DNA of 24,628 nt from Bacteroidales bacterium UBA2295 (GCA_002345825.1 DDWD01000108.1:1-24628); one strand, 5' to 3'; counted from the first letter of the stretch, positions 1 to 7,952 are shown. Notes: generated by a model from the letters alone, not told the origin. Translations and numbers: made by a program.

Positions 1-97
1 GAAAAAAAAATTTATTTTTTTTCAATCCTCTATAATCCCCACTATCTCTACAATTACTGCCGGTAAAAACTAACAAAGAACTCTCTCAAAGCGGGTG

Positions 98-130
98 CAA
101 AGATAACGCATTTGAATCCTATTTTCCAAA
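98..130 (-). promoter_or_regulatory. Leftward Bacteroidota-type promoter
   Basis: On the minus strand a -7 box TATCTTTG (105 down to 98) is preceded by a -33 box TTTG (130 down to 127) with a 21-bp spacer. Transcription would start near 91 and run off the left edge, so it probably serves a gene outside the window. The boxes match the consensus but no start site is proven. Confidence 0.45.
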
Positions 131-229
131 CGCAAATGAATGTTTTTTTTATGTTTTTTACTCCTATCGCTATACTTTACTGATTAACTGGTGTTTTATA
201 ATGAAAAAAAATGTCGATTTGTATTTCGC

Positions 230-265
230 AAATAGGCATGCCGCCTATTTTGGGTTGATTCAACC
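230..265. repeat. Two adjacent inverted repeats between divergent promoters
   Basis: The first dyad has arms AAATAGGC (230-237) and GCCTATTT (243-250) around a 5-nt loop. Right beside it GGTTGA-T-TCAACC (253-265) is a perfect 6+1+6 palindrome. They lie between the leftward promoter and the promoter of the gene at 502, so they could be operators, or the first could be an RNA hairpin. Both arm pairs are exact; the role is inferred. Confidence 0.4.
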
Positions 266-393
266 AGATGTTTAGTATAAAATGTGAGGTGTAAATTACG
301 CCCTAAGACCTACCAAAAGATGTCATGTTAGTTACAAATGCTGATAAAGAGAAGTGTAACGATGCAAAGAACTAGCAGATTTTAAGCATCACC

Positions 394-424
394 GTTGTTA
401 GATTACCATATATATGTAACTTTG
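394..424 (+). promoter_or_regulatory. Bacteroidota-type promoter for the gene at 502
   Basis: A -33-like GTTG (394-397) is followed after 19 bp by a perfect -7 box TAACTTTG (417-424). Transcription would start near 431, leaving about 70 nt of leader before the ATG at 502. Confidence 0.5.
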
Positions 425-501
425 GTTCGTTCGTTATTAATTGTTTGCATAAGGTTAGTTTAAGCAAAGGCTTATTGGGAGCGACTAAACAAATTTGAAC
501 T

Positions 502-1533
502 ATGAGAAAAATTGTTGGGACAGCAATTGTAATTATTTCTAGTATATGCAACGGATTGTTTGCACAGAGCCTTGACTGGAATGTTGGGTTTATGGGGTTT
601 GCCGACAATCGTGAGTTTAATTCAACGGTACAAATACCTCAATCGATTCTTGGAACCCAATTTATTCCAGAATTAGGAATTAATTTTGACTCTATCCATT
701 ATTTGGGATTTGGGTTGAATATTTTACAAGAATTTGGAAGTAACAAGCCAGTAGATGGTCTTGATTATCAGCTATACTATAAACTCGAGGGTGACTTCTT
801 CAGTTTAAAATTTGGGTCTTTCAGTAAGAATGAGGTGTTTAAGAATGCTCCGAAAGCACTATATTATGATTCACTCCTATACTTCCGCCCAAATATTAAG
901 GGCCTTATATGGACACTTAAACTGGACAACTTTAGACAAAGCGTTTACCTTGACTGGACAAGCCGAAAGGCTGATCTCAAAAGAGAAACCTTTATAATGG
1001 GGGGATATGGCAAATATTCGAACGAGTACATTTTCGCCATTAACCATATATATATGTACCATTACGCCAGAGCAAACCTAATCCTACCCGATAATCACAT
1101 TAGGGACAATGGGGCTGCCTACCTAAGCCTTGGAATAAATCTGCACAAATGGATTGGGTTTGATAATTTCACAGTAGCGGCTGGGGGACTTCAGTCGTAT
1201 GAACGAACCAGAAGCATTGGTGATTGGAATACCCCGCTGGGATTTTTGTGGATAACTAATATCGAGCACAAAGGATTTGGGCTGAACAATACCTTATATA
1301 TAGGTGAGGGACATAAACTAGATTGGGGCGATCCTTTTTATCGTCTAAAAAAGTACGATAGGCTAGATATCTACTTCTCTCCCTTGAGATATCGCAAGGT
1401 GAAAGCAACTTTTGGAATCTCTCTGCATTTTGCCGAATCCAGGATTCACCACCAGCAACAGTTCTTTATCCACGTAAATCTTTCTCAAAATGGAAATAGA
1501 AATGCAGAGTATTTATACTCTTACTTTAAGTAG
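502..1533 (+). CDS. Predicted outer-membrane beta-barrel protein (hypothetical)
   Basis: The 343-residue product starts with a clear signal peptide (about residues 1-22, ending LFAQ), so it is exported. The mature part has no hydrophobic helix. It is full of short alternating stretches rich in Tyr, Phe and Gly, such as LYYKLEGDFFSLKFGSF, and ends with an alternating strand near residues 320-332. That is the look of an outer-membrane barrel. I do not recognise a named family. The gene stands alone: its own promoter candidate lies at 394-424 and the next gene begins 216 bp later. The ATG at 502 is chosen because the signal peptide starts right there. A substrate cannot be inferred. Confidence 0.65.
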   Translation: MRKIVGTAIVIISSICNGLFAQSLDWNVGFMGFADNREFNSTVQIPQSILGTQFIPELGINFDSIHYLGFGLNILQEFGSNKPVDGLDYQLYYKLEGDFFSLKFGSFSKNEVFKNAPKALYYDSLLYFRPNIKGLIWTLKLDNFRQSVYLDWTSRKADLKRETFIMGGYGKYSNEYIFAINHIYMYHYARANLILPDNHIRDNGAAYLSLGINLHKWIGFDNFTVAAGGLQSYERTRSIGDWNTPLGFLWITNIEHKGFGLNNTLYIGEGHKLDWGDPFYRLKKYDRLDIYFSPLRYRKVKATFGISLHFAESRIHHQQQFFIHVNLSQNGNRNAEYLYSYFK

Positions 1534-1645
1534 TCAACAAGTTATTATACAGCTCCATACGACGCTACAAGTGAGACATCCACAGAAATACCTATACTTA
1601 CAATATTGAATTATAGTAGATATACTAGGCTGCACTTCGTCGAGT

Positions 1646-1685
1646 GTGGGTCAATAAATTCACATTGTTTATGAATTTATGCCAC
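1646..1685. repeat. Inverted repeat in the 1534-1749 gap
   Basis: Perfect 9-bp arms ATAAATTCA (1654-1662) and TGAATTTAT (1672-1680) enclose a 9-nt loop, and GTGG (1646-1649) can pair with CCAC (1682-1685) to lengthen the stem across a bulge. No T-run follows, so a rho-independent terminator is unlikely. It sits just upstream of the promoter candidate for the mannosyltransferase gene. Confidence 0.4.
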
Positions 1686-1717
1686 CCCAGATGCACGGCT
1701 GCTGGCCAATCTTTTCA

Positions 1718-1725
1718 TATATTTG
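1718..1725 (+). promoter_or_regulatory. Bacteroidota -7 box before the mannosyltransferase gene
   Basis: TATATTTG matches TAnnTTTG exactly and lies 25 bp before the ATG at 1750. No good -33 TTTG is seen at the expected distance, so the call rests on the -7 element alone. Confidence 0.35.
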
Positions 1726-1749
1726 CAATAAAATATAGGTTAGTATAGT

Positions 1750-2481
1750 ATGCAGAAAGTTGTAATAATACCAACATATAACGAGCGAAGCAACATTGAA
1801 CCCATGGTGAGAAAGGTGTTATCGCTTGAAGGTGATTACCACCTATTGATTATTGACGACGGGTCTCCCGATGGCACTGCGTCCATAGTGAAAGGTTTGC
1901 AGCATGAACATTCAGCCCGATTACATCTAATTGAGAGAGAAGGCAAGCAGGGCTTAGGCACTGCATACATTGCTGGATTCAAATGGGCGCTAGAAAATGG
2001 TTACGACTACATTTTTGAAATGGATGCCGATTTCTCACACAATCCTGAAGATTTGAACAGTCTGTACGAAGCTTGCGAAAAGGGTGCCGATGTAGCCATC
2101 GGATCGAGGTACATAAAGGGCGTAAACGTGGTGAACTGGCCTATGAAGCGAGTCCTTATGTCGTACTTTGCCTCGATGTATGTTAGGATAATTACCGGGA
2201 TGAAAATTATGGACACCACCGCCGGTTTCAAATGTTACAAAGCCAAGGTGCTTAAATCATTCCAATTCGATACGATACGGTTTAAGGGATACGCCTTTCA
2301 GATTGAGATGAAATTTACTGCTTGGAAACTGGGCTTTAATATTGTTGAGGTACCCATCGTTTTTACTGAAAGGCGTGAAGGTGTTTCGAAAATGAGTGGA
2401 GGAATATTCAATGAGGCCTTTTGGGGAGTGCTGAGCATGAAGGTTAAAAGCATTGGGAAAAAATATAAACAAGCCTCATAA
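1750..2481 (+). CDS. Polyprenol monophosphomannose synthase-like GT2 glycosyltransferase
   Basis: This 243-residue protein is a family 2 glycosyltransferase of the DPM1 type. It would transfer a sugar, typically mannose, from a nucleotide sugar to a polyprenyl phosphate at the cytoplasmic face of the membrane. Visible motifs are the N-terminal nucleotide-binding strand VVIIPTYNE (4-12), DDGSPDGT (36-43), the metal-binding DAD (92-94), TAGFKCY (157-163) and the basic RREGVSKMS stretch (208-216). There is no C-terminal membrane domain, so it is the short soluble-type form and must associate peripherally. The ATG at 1750 starts exactly at the family's N terminus. It precedes pyrC by 41 nt in the same direction and is probably co-transcribed with it. 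Specificity for mannose is from family resemblance only. Confidence 0.85.
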   Translation: MQKVVIIPTYNERSNIEPMVRKVLSLEGDYHLLIIDDGSPDGTASIVKGLQHEHSARLHLIEREGKQGLGTAYIAGFKWALENGYDYIFEMDADFSHNPEDLNSLYEACEKGADVAIGSRYIKGVNVVNWPMKRVLMSYFASMYVRIITGMKIMDTTAGFKCYKAKVLKSFQFDTIRFKGYAFQIEMKFTAWKLGFNIVEVPIVFTERREGVSKMSGGIFNEAFWGVLSMKVKSIGKKYKQAS

Positions 2482-2522
2482 TCATATTTCTTTATCAGTA
2501 AGATAAACCAACACATATTGCT

Positions 2523-3866
2523 ATGAGCACAATAGCCATCCAAAACACTACCATTATCAACGAGGGAAAACATATTTTAGGCAGTGTCATAGTACGTGAT
2601 GGGGTTATTGATACTATTGTTACTGGTAGTGAGCAGCCCATTGAAGCCGAACGAATAATTGATGGTAGCGGAAAATTCTTGATTCCTGGGGTAATTGATG
2701 ATCAGGTACACTTTCGCGAGCCTGGCCTCACTCATAAAGCAACCATCTACACCGAATCGAAAGCGGCTGTGGCTGGAGGAGTCACCTCATTCATGGAGAT
2801 GCCTAATACAAACCCTCAGACTATTAACATTTCCGCTCTAGAGGAGAAGCATCGCATTGCAAGAGAAAACTCGCTGGCAAACTACTCCTTTTACCTTGGT
2901 GCAACCAACGATAATTTAAATGAAATTGTAAAGGTAGATCCCAAGGTAGTATGCGGCATAAAAGTATTTATGGGCTCATCAACCGGCAACATGCTGGTAG
3001 ATAATCCAGAATCGTTAGAACAAATTTTCAAGGCTTCGCCCACGCTCATTGCTACACACTGCGAGGATGAGGCGACCATTAAACACAATTTCAAACTATA
3101 CGCAGATAAATACGATGGCGAGATTCCCTTTAGCTGTCATCCAAAAATCAGAAGTGCTGAAGCCTGTTACCTTAGCAGCTCATTGGCAGTAAGGTTGGCC
3201 AAAAAATTTGGTTCGCGTCTTCACCTACTTCACCTTTCAACGGCAAGGGAAATGGAACTACTCTCGAACGCTCTGCCCCTCTCTGAGAAGAAGATTACCG
3301 GCGAGGTTTGCGTTCATCATCTGTGGTTTAACGACAAAGCTTACGATCAGCTGGGTTGGCGCATTAAATGGAATCCTGCAATAAAGACTGAAGATGATCA
3401 GATTGCATTGCGCGATGCCCTTCGGAACAATATACTGGATGTTGTGGCCACCGACCATGCCCCTCATACACTCGAAGAAAAGGGTAACCCATACACAAGC
3501 TGCCCATCGGGGGGGCCACTAGTGCAACACTCCCTAGTTGCAATGCTCGAGATGGTCTCGAAAGGGATTTTTACCCTAGAAATGGTTGTGGACAAAATGT
3601 GCCACTCCCCCGCCGAGCTATTCCGAATTGAGAAACGAGGATACATCCGCGAAGGATATCACGCCGATTTGGTTCTAATTGACCCTAACTCAAAATGGAA
3701 GGTTGCCCCAAGCAACATCCTGTACAAATGTGGTTGGTCGCCATTCGAAGATGAAACCTTTGGCGCTAGGGTTACCCACACTTTAGTAAATGGCCGGGTG
3801 GTTTACGAAAATGGTGTATTCGACGAATCGGTAAAAGGACTGGCACTAAAGTTTGATGTCAAATAG
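2523..3866 (+). CDS. pyrC: Dihydroorotase
   Basis: Dihydroorotase (447 residues, cytoplasm) cyclises carbamoyl aspartate to dihydroorotate, step three of pyrimidine synthesis. The amidohydrolase pattern is complete: the metal site region DDQVHFREPG (59-68), the carboxylatable lysine in GIKVFMGSSTG (K147), ATHCEDE (H179), LHLLHLSTA (about 233-241) and ATDHAPH (D311). The usual HxH is QxH here (Q61, H63). I recall the same DDQVHFREPG form in other Bacteroidota dihydroorotases, so it looks like a lineage trait and not damage. It is the second gene after the mannosyltransferase, 41 nt apart, with no promoter seen between. An allantoinase or hydantoinase is less likely given the match along the whole length. 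Confidence 0.92.
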   Translation: MSTIAIQNTTIINEGKHILGSVIVRDGVIDTIVTGSEQPIEAERIIDGSGKFLIPGVIDDQVHFREPGLTHKATIYTESKAAVAGGVTSFMEMPNTNPQTINISALEEKHRIARENSLANYSFYLGATNDNLNEIVKVDPKVVCGIKVFMGSSTGNMLVDNPESLEQIFKASPTLIATHCEDEATIKHNFKLYADKYDGEIPFSCHPKIRSAEACYLSSSLAVRLAKKFGSRLHLLHLSTAREMELLSNALPLSEKKITGEVCVHHLWFNDKAYDQLGWRIKWNPAIKTEDDQIALRDALRNNILDVVATDHAPHTLEEKGNPYTSCPSGGPLVQHSLVAMLEMVSKGIFTLEMVVDKMCHSPAELFRIEKRGYIREGYHADLVLIDPNSKWKVAPSNILYKCGWSPFEDETFGARVTHTLVNGRVVYENGVFDESVKGLALKFDVK

Positions 3867-3969
3867 ATACCAAAGGGCTGATTCTACATTTTCCTCTTAT
3901 TCACTACTCCCCGAACAAAGTACTTATTGAAATGTTGTTTAATCTGTAACCGATTAAACTACTTTTATA

Positions 3970-4914
3970 ATGCGACTTATGCATAACGCTAGACTTCTCT
4001 CGGCTTTTACTGCGTTTGGATTGGGGCTATTGCTTTTCAGCTGCTCCGAAAACCCAAACAGGAGAAGTGCGGAATCGATCAATTTTAACTTTTCTGATAC
4101 CGTACGGGTTGATTCGCTTTATGTAAATGGACAAAACGATAACAATACCTTGAGGTTTGCCATATCTGCCATAACGTCGCCACGGGCAACGTTCGACTAC
4201 TACAACGATATGCTGACCTACATAGAGGAGCAGCTTGGGCAAAAGGTGATTATGATACAAAGAAAAACCTACCAAGAGGTAAACGACCTGATGAAAGAAA
4301 ACAAGGTTGATTTAGCCATTGTATGTTCGGGGAACTATGTTTACGGGATGGCCGACTCCGCTTTTAAACTACTAGTAGTACCCGAATGGAATGGGAAGAA
4401 TCACTACAGAACATACATCATCACACACCAGAACTCAGGAGTAAAATCCTTTAAAGATTTAAAAGGGAAACGATTTGCTTATACCGATCCGCTCTCAACC
4501 TCGGGCAGGCTTTATCCAACGAAAAGACTACGAGAAATGGGTTCAACTTCCGATGAGTTTTTTGAAAGCACAGTGTACACCTATGCCCACGATAACTCTA
4601 TTCAACTAGTTGCCAAGCAAATGGTGGATGGAGCATCTGTAAATAGTCTAGTCTTCGACTATTTGGTGGCCTCAACGCCAAACCGAGTAAATGATATTAC
4701 AATCGTTGAAAAATCGGAACCACACGGTATGCCGCCTATTGTTATTTCAAATAAACTATCGAAAGAAATGGAACTTAGGCTAACTGAGATATTTTTAAAT
4801 ATGCACAACGACAAGGGTAGCCAACAAGTAATGAAAAAATTAATGGTTGACCGTTATGTTCAAAGCCATGACTCCATATATAACAGCGTGAGGAATTTGG
4901 CTGGTATAAAATAA
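3970..4914 (+). CDS. PhnD-like substrate-binding lipoprotein, probable sensor for the adjacent kinase
   Basis: The 314-residue product has a hydrophobic signal segment and a lipobox LFSC (Cys25), so it should be a lipoprotein facing the periplasm. The mature part resembles the phosphate/phosphite/phosphonate-binding protein family (PhnD-like, type 2 periplasmic-binding fold): LRFAISAITSPRATFDYY near the start, YIEEQLGQKV, NDLMKENKVDLAIVCSGNYVY (about 105-125), then KSFKDLKGKRFAYTDPLSTSGRLYP (about 160-184). No ABC permease or ATPase gene is nearby. Instead it is followed after 15 nt by a histidine kinase and then a sigma54 regulator, so it more likely presents a ligand to the kinase than feeds a transporter. 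The start could also be the ATG at 3979; the lipobox is kept either way. The ligand is unknown. Confidence 0.82.
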   Translation: MRLMHNARLLSAFTAFGLGLLLFSCSENPNRRSAESINFNFSDTVRVDSLYVNGQNDNNTLRFAISAITSPRATFDYYNDMLTYIEEQLGQKVIMIQRKTYQEVNDLMKENKVDLAIVCSGNYVYGMADSAFKLLVVPEWNGKNHYRTYIITHQNSGVKSFKDLKGKRFAYTDPLSTSGRLYPTKRLREMGSTSDEFFESTVYTYAHDNSIQLVAKQMVDGASVNSLVFDYLVASTPNRVNDITIVEKSEPHGMPPIVISNKLSKEMELRLTEIFLNMHNDKGSQQVMKKLMVDRYVQSHDSIYNSVRNLAGIK

Positions 4915-4929
4915 TTTACGCCTCGAACG

Positions 4930-6432
4930 ATGAGAAGAGTTCAGCTGCCTCTATTCTGGAAGTTTAGCATAGCCATTGCATCAACCGTATTGCTATTCGG
5001 TTCGCTAAACCTTCTGTTTATTCGCAACCAGGTATATAAAACTTTCGAAACCCAAATTGAGAAACACGGTATTAGCATTGCCAAAAGCTTAGCTGAACGT
5101 GCTGTTGAGCCAATACTCTTCGACGATCTCTCGGCCCTTGGCAGGCTGCTTGCTCAAACCAAATCGGTTAACACCGATGTGAAGTACATCTTTATTCTCG
5201 ATCACAACAATCAGCCGCTGGCTCACACCTACCAAGAGTATATTCCTAGGTATATTCTTGATGTGAATACTATCCCAAAGACTAAGGACATCAGCATCCA
5301 AATACTGAAAGATCCTGCCGACAAGAACTGCATTGTTCGCGATATTGCCATCCCAATCCTGGGACACCAAATTGGAGTTATACGCGTGGGTATGTGCGAA
5401 CGCGAATTCCAGAACGAGTTCAGGGAGATTACCAAGCTATTTCTAAGAATGGTTTTTGTTTTTCTTCTGCTAGGAATAATTGCTGCCCTTTTACTCTCCT
5501 ACATAATTACTAGTCCGGTTAAGGCAATTAGCACCTACGCCTCCAAGGTCGATTTTAACACGTTTAACCATGAAAACACCAATCAAATTTCGATCAAGAA
5601 TCAACTATCGGTAAAACTTAAAAATATATTTAACCTAACCGATGAGATTGATGTGCTGAGTTCCACCTTTAACGAGATGCTTGCTCGATTACAAAACGCT
5701 TACCGTGAGCTGAAATCGACACAGGAGTCGCTATCGCAAACCGAAAAGATGGCATCGGTGGGAACCCTTACTGCTGGCCTGGCTCATGAAATTAACAACC
5801 CACTGGCAGGCATCAGAAACTGCATCAGACGTATTGAGGATAAGCCTGAAAATCTGAAGCAGAACAAGGAGTACATTGCCATGATGTCGGAAGCTCTACA
5901 GAAAATTGAAAAGGTGGTTGAAGGAATGCTTAACTTTTCGCGAAAGCAGGAACTGGCATTCACTCCAGTGGAACTAAATCAGCTGATAAACAACTCCATA
6001 TCGCTGGTGAAATACCAACTTGAGAAATTGAGGATCAACGTCAAATATGTTGGTTTTGAGCAAAATATAATTGTGAATGCAAGCCCCAATCACCTGGAAC
6101 AGGTTTTCCTAAACATCTTGCTAAACAGCATCGATGCTATTGGGGAGAAAAAGCAAGACAATCCCAATTTCTTGAGCGAAATCAAAATTTGTATCTCAGA
6201 GAATCCAAATTCCATCACAATTGAATTTTCCGATAATGGTATTGGAGTTTCACCCGATAAGGTGGCAGCCATTTTCGACCCATTCTTTACAAATAAAAAA
6301 ATTAAACAGGGAACGGGCCTTGGACTTGCAGTATGCTATAACATAATCAGTAGTCACAATGGGCACATTACAGGCTGGAACGAACCTGCTGGCGGATTCA
6401 CCATCTCCATTACGCTACCAAAAACCGAATAG
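4930..6432 (+). CDS. Membrane sensor histidine kinase (NtrB-like transmitter)
   Basis: This 500-residue inner-membrane kinase has a first membrane helix (about 11-31), a periplasmic sensor region of about 135 residues, a second helix (about 172-194), a HAMP-like linker (about 190-255), a short coiled coil (about 245-275) and a full transmitter. The H-box is GLAHEINNPLAG with His286 as phosphorylated residue. The N-box is LNILLNSIDAI (394-404), G1 is DNGIG (435-439), the F-box is DPFF (450-453) and G2 is GTGLGL (461-466). The H-box type is that of kinases that partner NtrC-like regulators, which agrees with the next gene 4 nt downstream. The PhnD-like lipoprotein gene 15 nt upstream suggests that the periplasmic domain reads the state of that protein. 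Confidence 0.93.
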   Translation: MRRVQLPLFWKFSIAIASTVLLFGSLNLLFIRNQVYKTFETQIEKHGISIAKSLAERAVEPILFDDLSALGRLLAQTKSVNTDVKYIFILDHNNQPLAHTYQEYIPRYILDVNTIPKTKDISIQILKDPADKNCIVRDIAIPILGHQIGVIRVGMCEREFQNEFREITKLFLRMVFVFLLLGIIAALLLSYIITSPVKAISTYASKVDFNTFNHENTNQISIKNQLSVKLKNIFNLTDEIDVLSSTFNEMLARLQNAYRELKSTQESLSQTEKMASVGTLTAGLAHEINNPLAGIRNCIRRIEDKPENLKQNKEYIAMMSEALQKIEKVVEGMLNFSRKQELAFTPVELNQLINNSISLVKYQLEKLRINVKYVGFEQNIIVNASPNHLEQVFLNILLNSIDAIGEKKQDNPNFLSEIKICISENPNSITIEFSDNGIGVSPDKVAAIFDPFFTNKKIKQGTGLGLAVCYNIISSHNGHITGWNEPAGGFTISITLPKTE

Positions 6433-6436
6433 AACC

Positions 6437-7795
6437 ATGCTGAAAATATTTGTTGTTGACGACGAAAGGATTGTAAGGGTAACCACAGCCGACGATTTAC
6501 GCGATGCTGGATACGCCGTGCGCGAATTTGCCTCGGGCCAAGCAGCCATTCAATATCTTAGCGATAGCGAAGAGGATGTAGATATCATTATCACCGATCT
6601 TAAAATGCCCAATATGGATGGGCTGGAATTCCTCACTAAAGCCAAAACCCTTAGACCCAATACATTTGTGCTGCTAATGACAGCATTTGCTACCGTTGAT
6701 ACTGCCGTAGAGGCGATGAAACTTGGCGCATACGATTACATATCGAAACCATTTAATATTGAGGAGTTGCTCCTAACCATCGGACGAATTAAAGAGGTGA
6801 AAGAGGTGAAGGACGAAAACCGACAGCTGCGAACCCAAGTGCAGAAAAAGTTCGACACCAAGAATTTTATTGGCAAAAGTGAGGCAACACGAAAGGTGTT
6901 CGATCTGGTTGAGATTATAGCCAATAAGGATACCACGGTACTAATTACCGGTGAAACAGGTACTGGCAAAGAGCTACTCACCAATATAATTCACTTTAAC
7001 AGCAACCGAAGTAAAAACCCGCTGATAAAGGTTAGCTGCGCTATACTTTCACGTGAAATTTTCGAAAGCGAACTTTTTGGCCATGAAAAGGGCTCCTTTA
7101 CTGGAGCCGAAAAGCAGAAGATTGGTCGGTTTGAACTAGCCAACTCTGGTACACTCTACCTCGACGATATTGACGATATGCCCTTTGACCTGCAGGTAAA
7201 GCTACTCCGTGCTCTGGAAGAGAGCGAGATTGAACGTGTTGGGGGAACCGAAACCATAAAAATCGATGTTAGGATAATAGCCTCAACCAAAAAAGATCTG
7301 AAACAGATGGTTGCCGAGGGCAAATTCCGCGAAGACCTGTTTTACAGGCTCAATGTTTTCCCCATTAACTTACCCCCGCTCCGTGAACGCCCAGATGATA
7401 TTGAGCTGCTGGCAAAACATTTTGTTGAGGAATTCTCCCAGGGAGTTAAAATCCATATTCATCCAGAGGCCATGGAACTTATCAAGCGACATCCATTTGC
7501 TGGTAATGTGCGGGAACTAAAGAACCTTATGGAAAGGTTAGTTCTCCTAGCTAGTAATAACTTGATAGATAAAAACATACTGCCCGTTGATGTTCGCTTT
7601 CCGGGCAAGCAGCATACCTGTTTTTACTTCGACAATAAACCCCTTGACGAAATACTTAGGGAGGTGGAAACCAATGCAATATCCGATGCTCTTTTGCGCT
7701 CGGGAGGCAACAAAGCCAAAGCAGCACAAATATTACGAGTTCCCGCTTCAACGCTTAAGTCGAGAATAGAGAAACTAAACATTAAGACACCATAA
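6437..7795 (+). CDS. Sigma54-dependent response regulator (NtrC family)
   Basis: The 452-residue protein has the three parts of an NtrC-type activator. The receiver has D8/D9, phosphorylated Asp54 in ITDLKMPNMDG, Thr82 and Lys104. The AAA+ domain has Walker A GETGTGKE (172-179), the sigma54-contacting loop GSFTGA (219-224) and REDLFYRLNVFPINLPPLRER (298-318). The C-terminal Fis-type helix-turn-helix is about 413-447. Walker B reads LDDID (242-246) where most relatives have LDEIG, so the catalytic Glu position is Asp. The start at 6437 is chosen, not the longer frame from 6359, because MLKIFVVDD is the normal receiver N terminus and the kinase stop is only 4 nt before. The sigma54 promoter just downstream (7936-7952) is its likely target. 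Confidence 0.93.
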   Translation: MLKIFVVDDERIVRVTTADDLRDAGYAVREFASGQAAIQYLSDSEEDVDIIITDLKMPNMDGLEFLTKAKTLRPNTFVLLMTAFATVDTAVEAMKLGAYDYISKPFNIEELLLTIGRIKEVKEVKDENRQLRTQVQKKFDTKNFIGKSEATRKVFDLVEIIANKDTTVLITGETGTGKELLTNIIHFNSNRSKNPLIKVSCAILSREIFESELFGHEKGSFTGAEKQKIGRFELANSGTLYLDDIDDMPFDLQVKLLRALEESEIERVGGTETIKIDVRIIASTKKDLKQMVAEGKFREDLFYRLNVFPINLPPLRERPDDIELLAKHFVEEFSQGVKIHIHPEAMELIKRHPFAGNVRELKNLMERLVLLASNNLIDKNILPVDVRFPGKQHTCFYFDNKPLDEILREVETNAISDALLRSGGNKAKAAQILRVPASTLKSRIEKLNIKTP

Positions 7796-7796
7796 A

Positions 7797-7838
7797 TCGA
7801 CGAAATTTCGACCAATTCGACGAGATTTCGTCGAATTG
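7797..7838. promoter_or_regulatory. Candidate enhancer (UAS): 11-bp dyad with a half copy 20 bp upstream
   Basis: An inverted repeat has perfect 11-bp arms (7813-7823, CAATTCGACGA, and 7828-7838) around the loop GATT. The left part is echoed at 7797-7810 (TCGACGAAATTTCG), which matches 7817-7830 in 13 of 14 positions with an exact 20-bp offset, about two helical turns. The cluster begins one base after the regulator's stop codon and lies about 125-165 bp upstream of the predicted sigma54 start site. That is the usual distance for activator sites. The repeats are seen directly; the binding protein is inferred. Confidence 0.55.
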
Positions 7839-7841
7839 CAC

Positions 7842-7891
7842 ACAAGCCAAAGCCCTCACATTTTTGTAAAAATGTGAGGGCTTTGGCTTGT
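7842..7891. terminator. 24-bp perfect hairpin, probable bidirectional terminator or insulator
   Basis: Perfect 24-nt arms (7842-7865 and 7868-7891) flank a 2-nt centre; in RNA the inner T/A pairs would open into a small loop. The stem includes CCAAAGCCCTCACA. There is no clean T-run after it, so termination strength is uncertain. It separates the sensor-regulator operon from the yceI promoter and would limit read-through. Confidence 0.6.
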
Positions 7892-7935
7892 ATATTAAAT
7901 ACTTAAGCATTTTACTAGAGAGACAGCAAAACCAT

Positions 7936-7952
7936 TTGGCTTACTAATTGCT
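7936..7952 (+). promoter_or_regulatory. Sigma54 (-24/-12) promoter for the YceI-porin operon
   Basis: TTGGCTTACTAATTGCT has the invariant GG (7938-7939) and GC (7950-7951) separated by exactly 10 bp, with TTGGC at -24 and TTGCT at -12. The predicted start is near 7963, leaving a leader of about 56 nt before the ATG at 8019. No TAnnTTTG box was found in this gap, which supports sigma54 control. The regulator gene directly upstream encodes a sigma54 activator. Confidence 0.7.

Larger units (their letters stand above)
1..501. other. Non-coding left flank with divergent promoters and dyads
   Basis: No convincing gene lies here. The segment is AT-rich. It holds a leftward promoter (98-130), two adjacent inverted repeats (230-250 and 253-265) and a rightward promoter (394-424), which are listed separately. 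This layout fits a divergent intergenic region whose left-hand gene starts beyond the window edge; no ATG on the minus strand was found in the first 90 bases. Confidence 0.6.

Noticed and set aside
201..275. 24-codon frame starting MKKNVDLYF in the left flank
   Set aside because: It is too short, lacks a supporting promoter at the right distance, and overlaps the inverted repeats; non-coding explains it as well.
6359..6436. N-terminal extension of the sigma54 regulator
   Set aside because: It overlaps the kinase reading frame; the receiver domain begins at MLKIFVVDD (6437).
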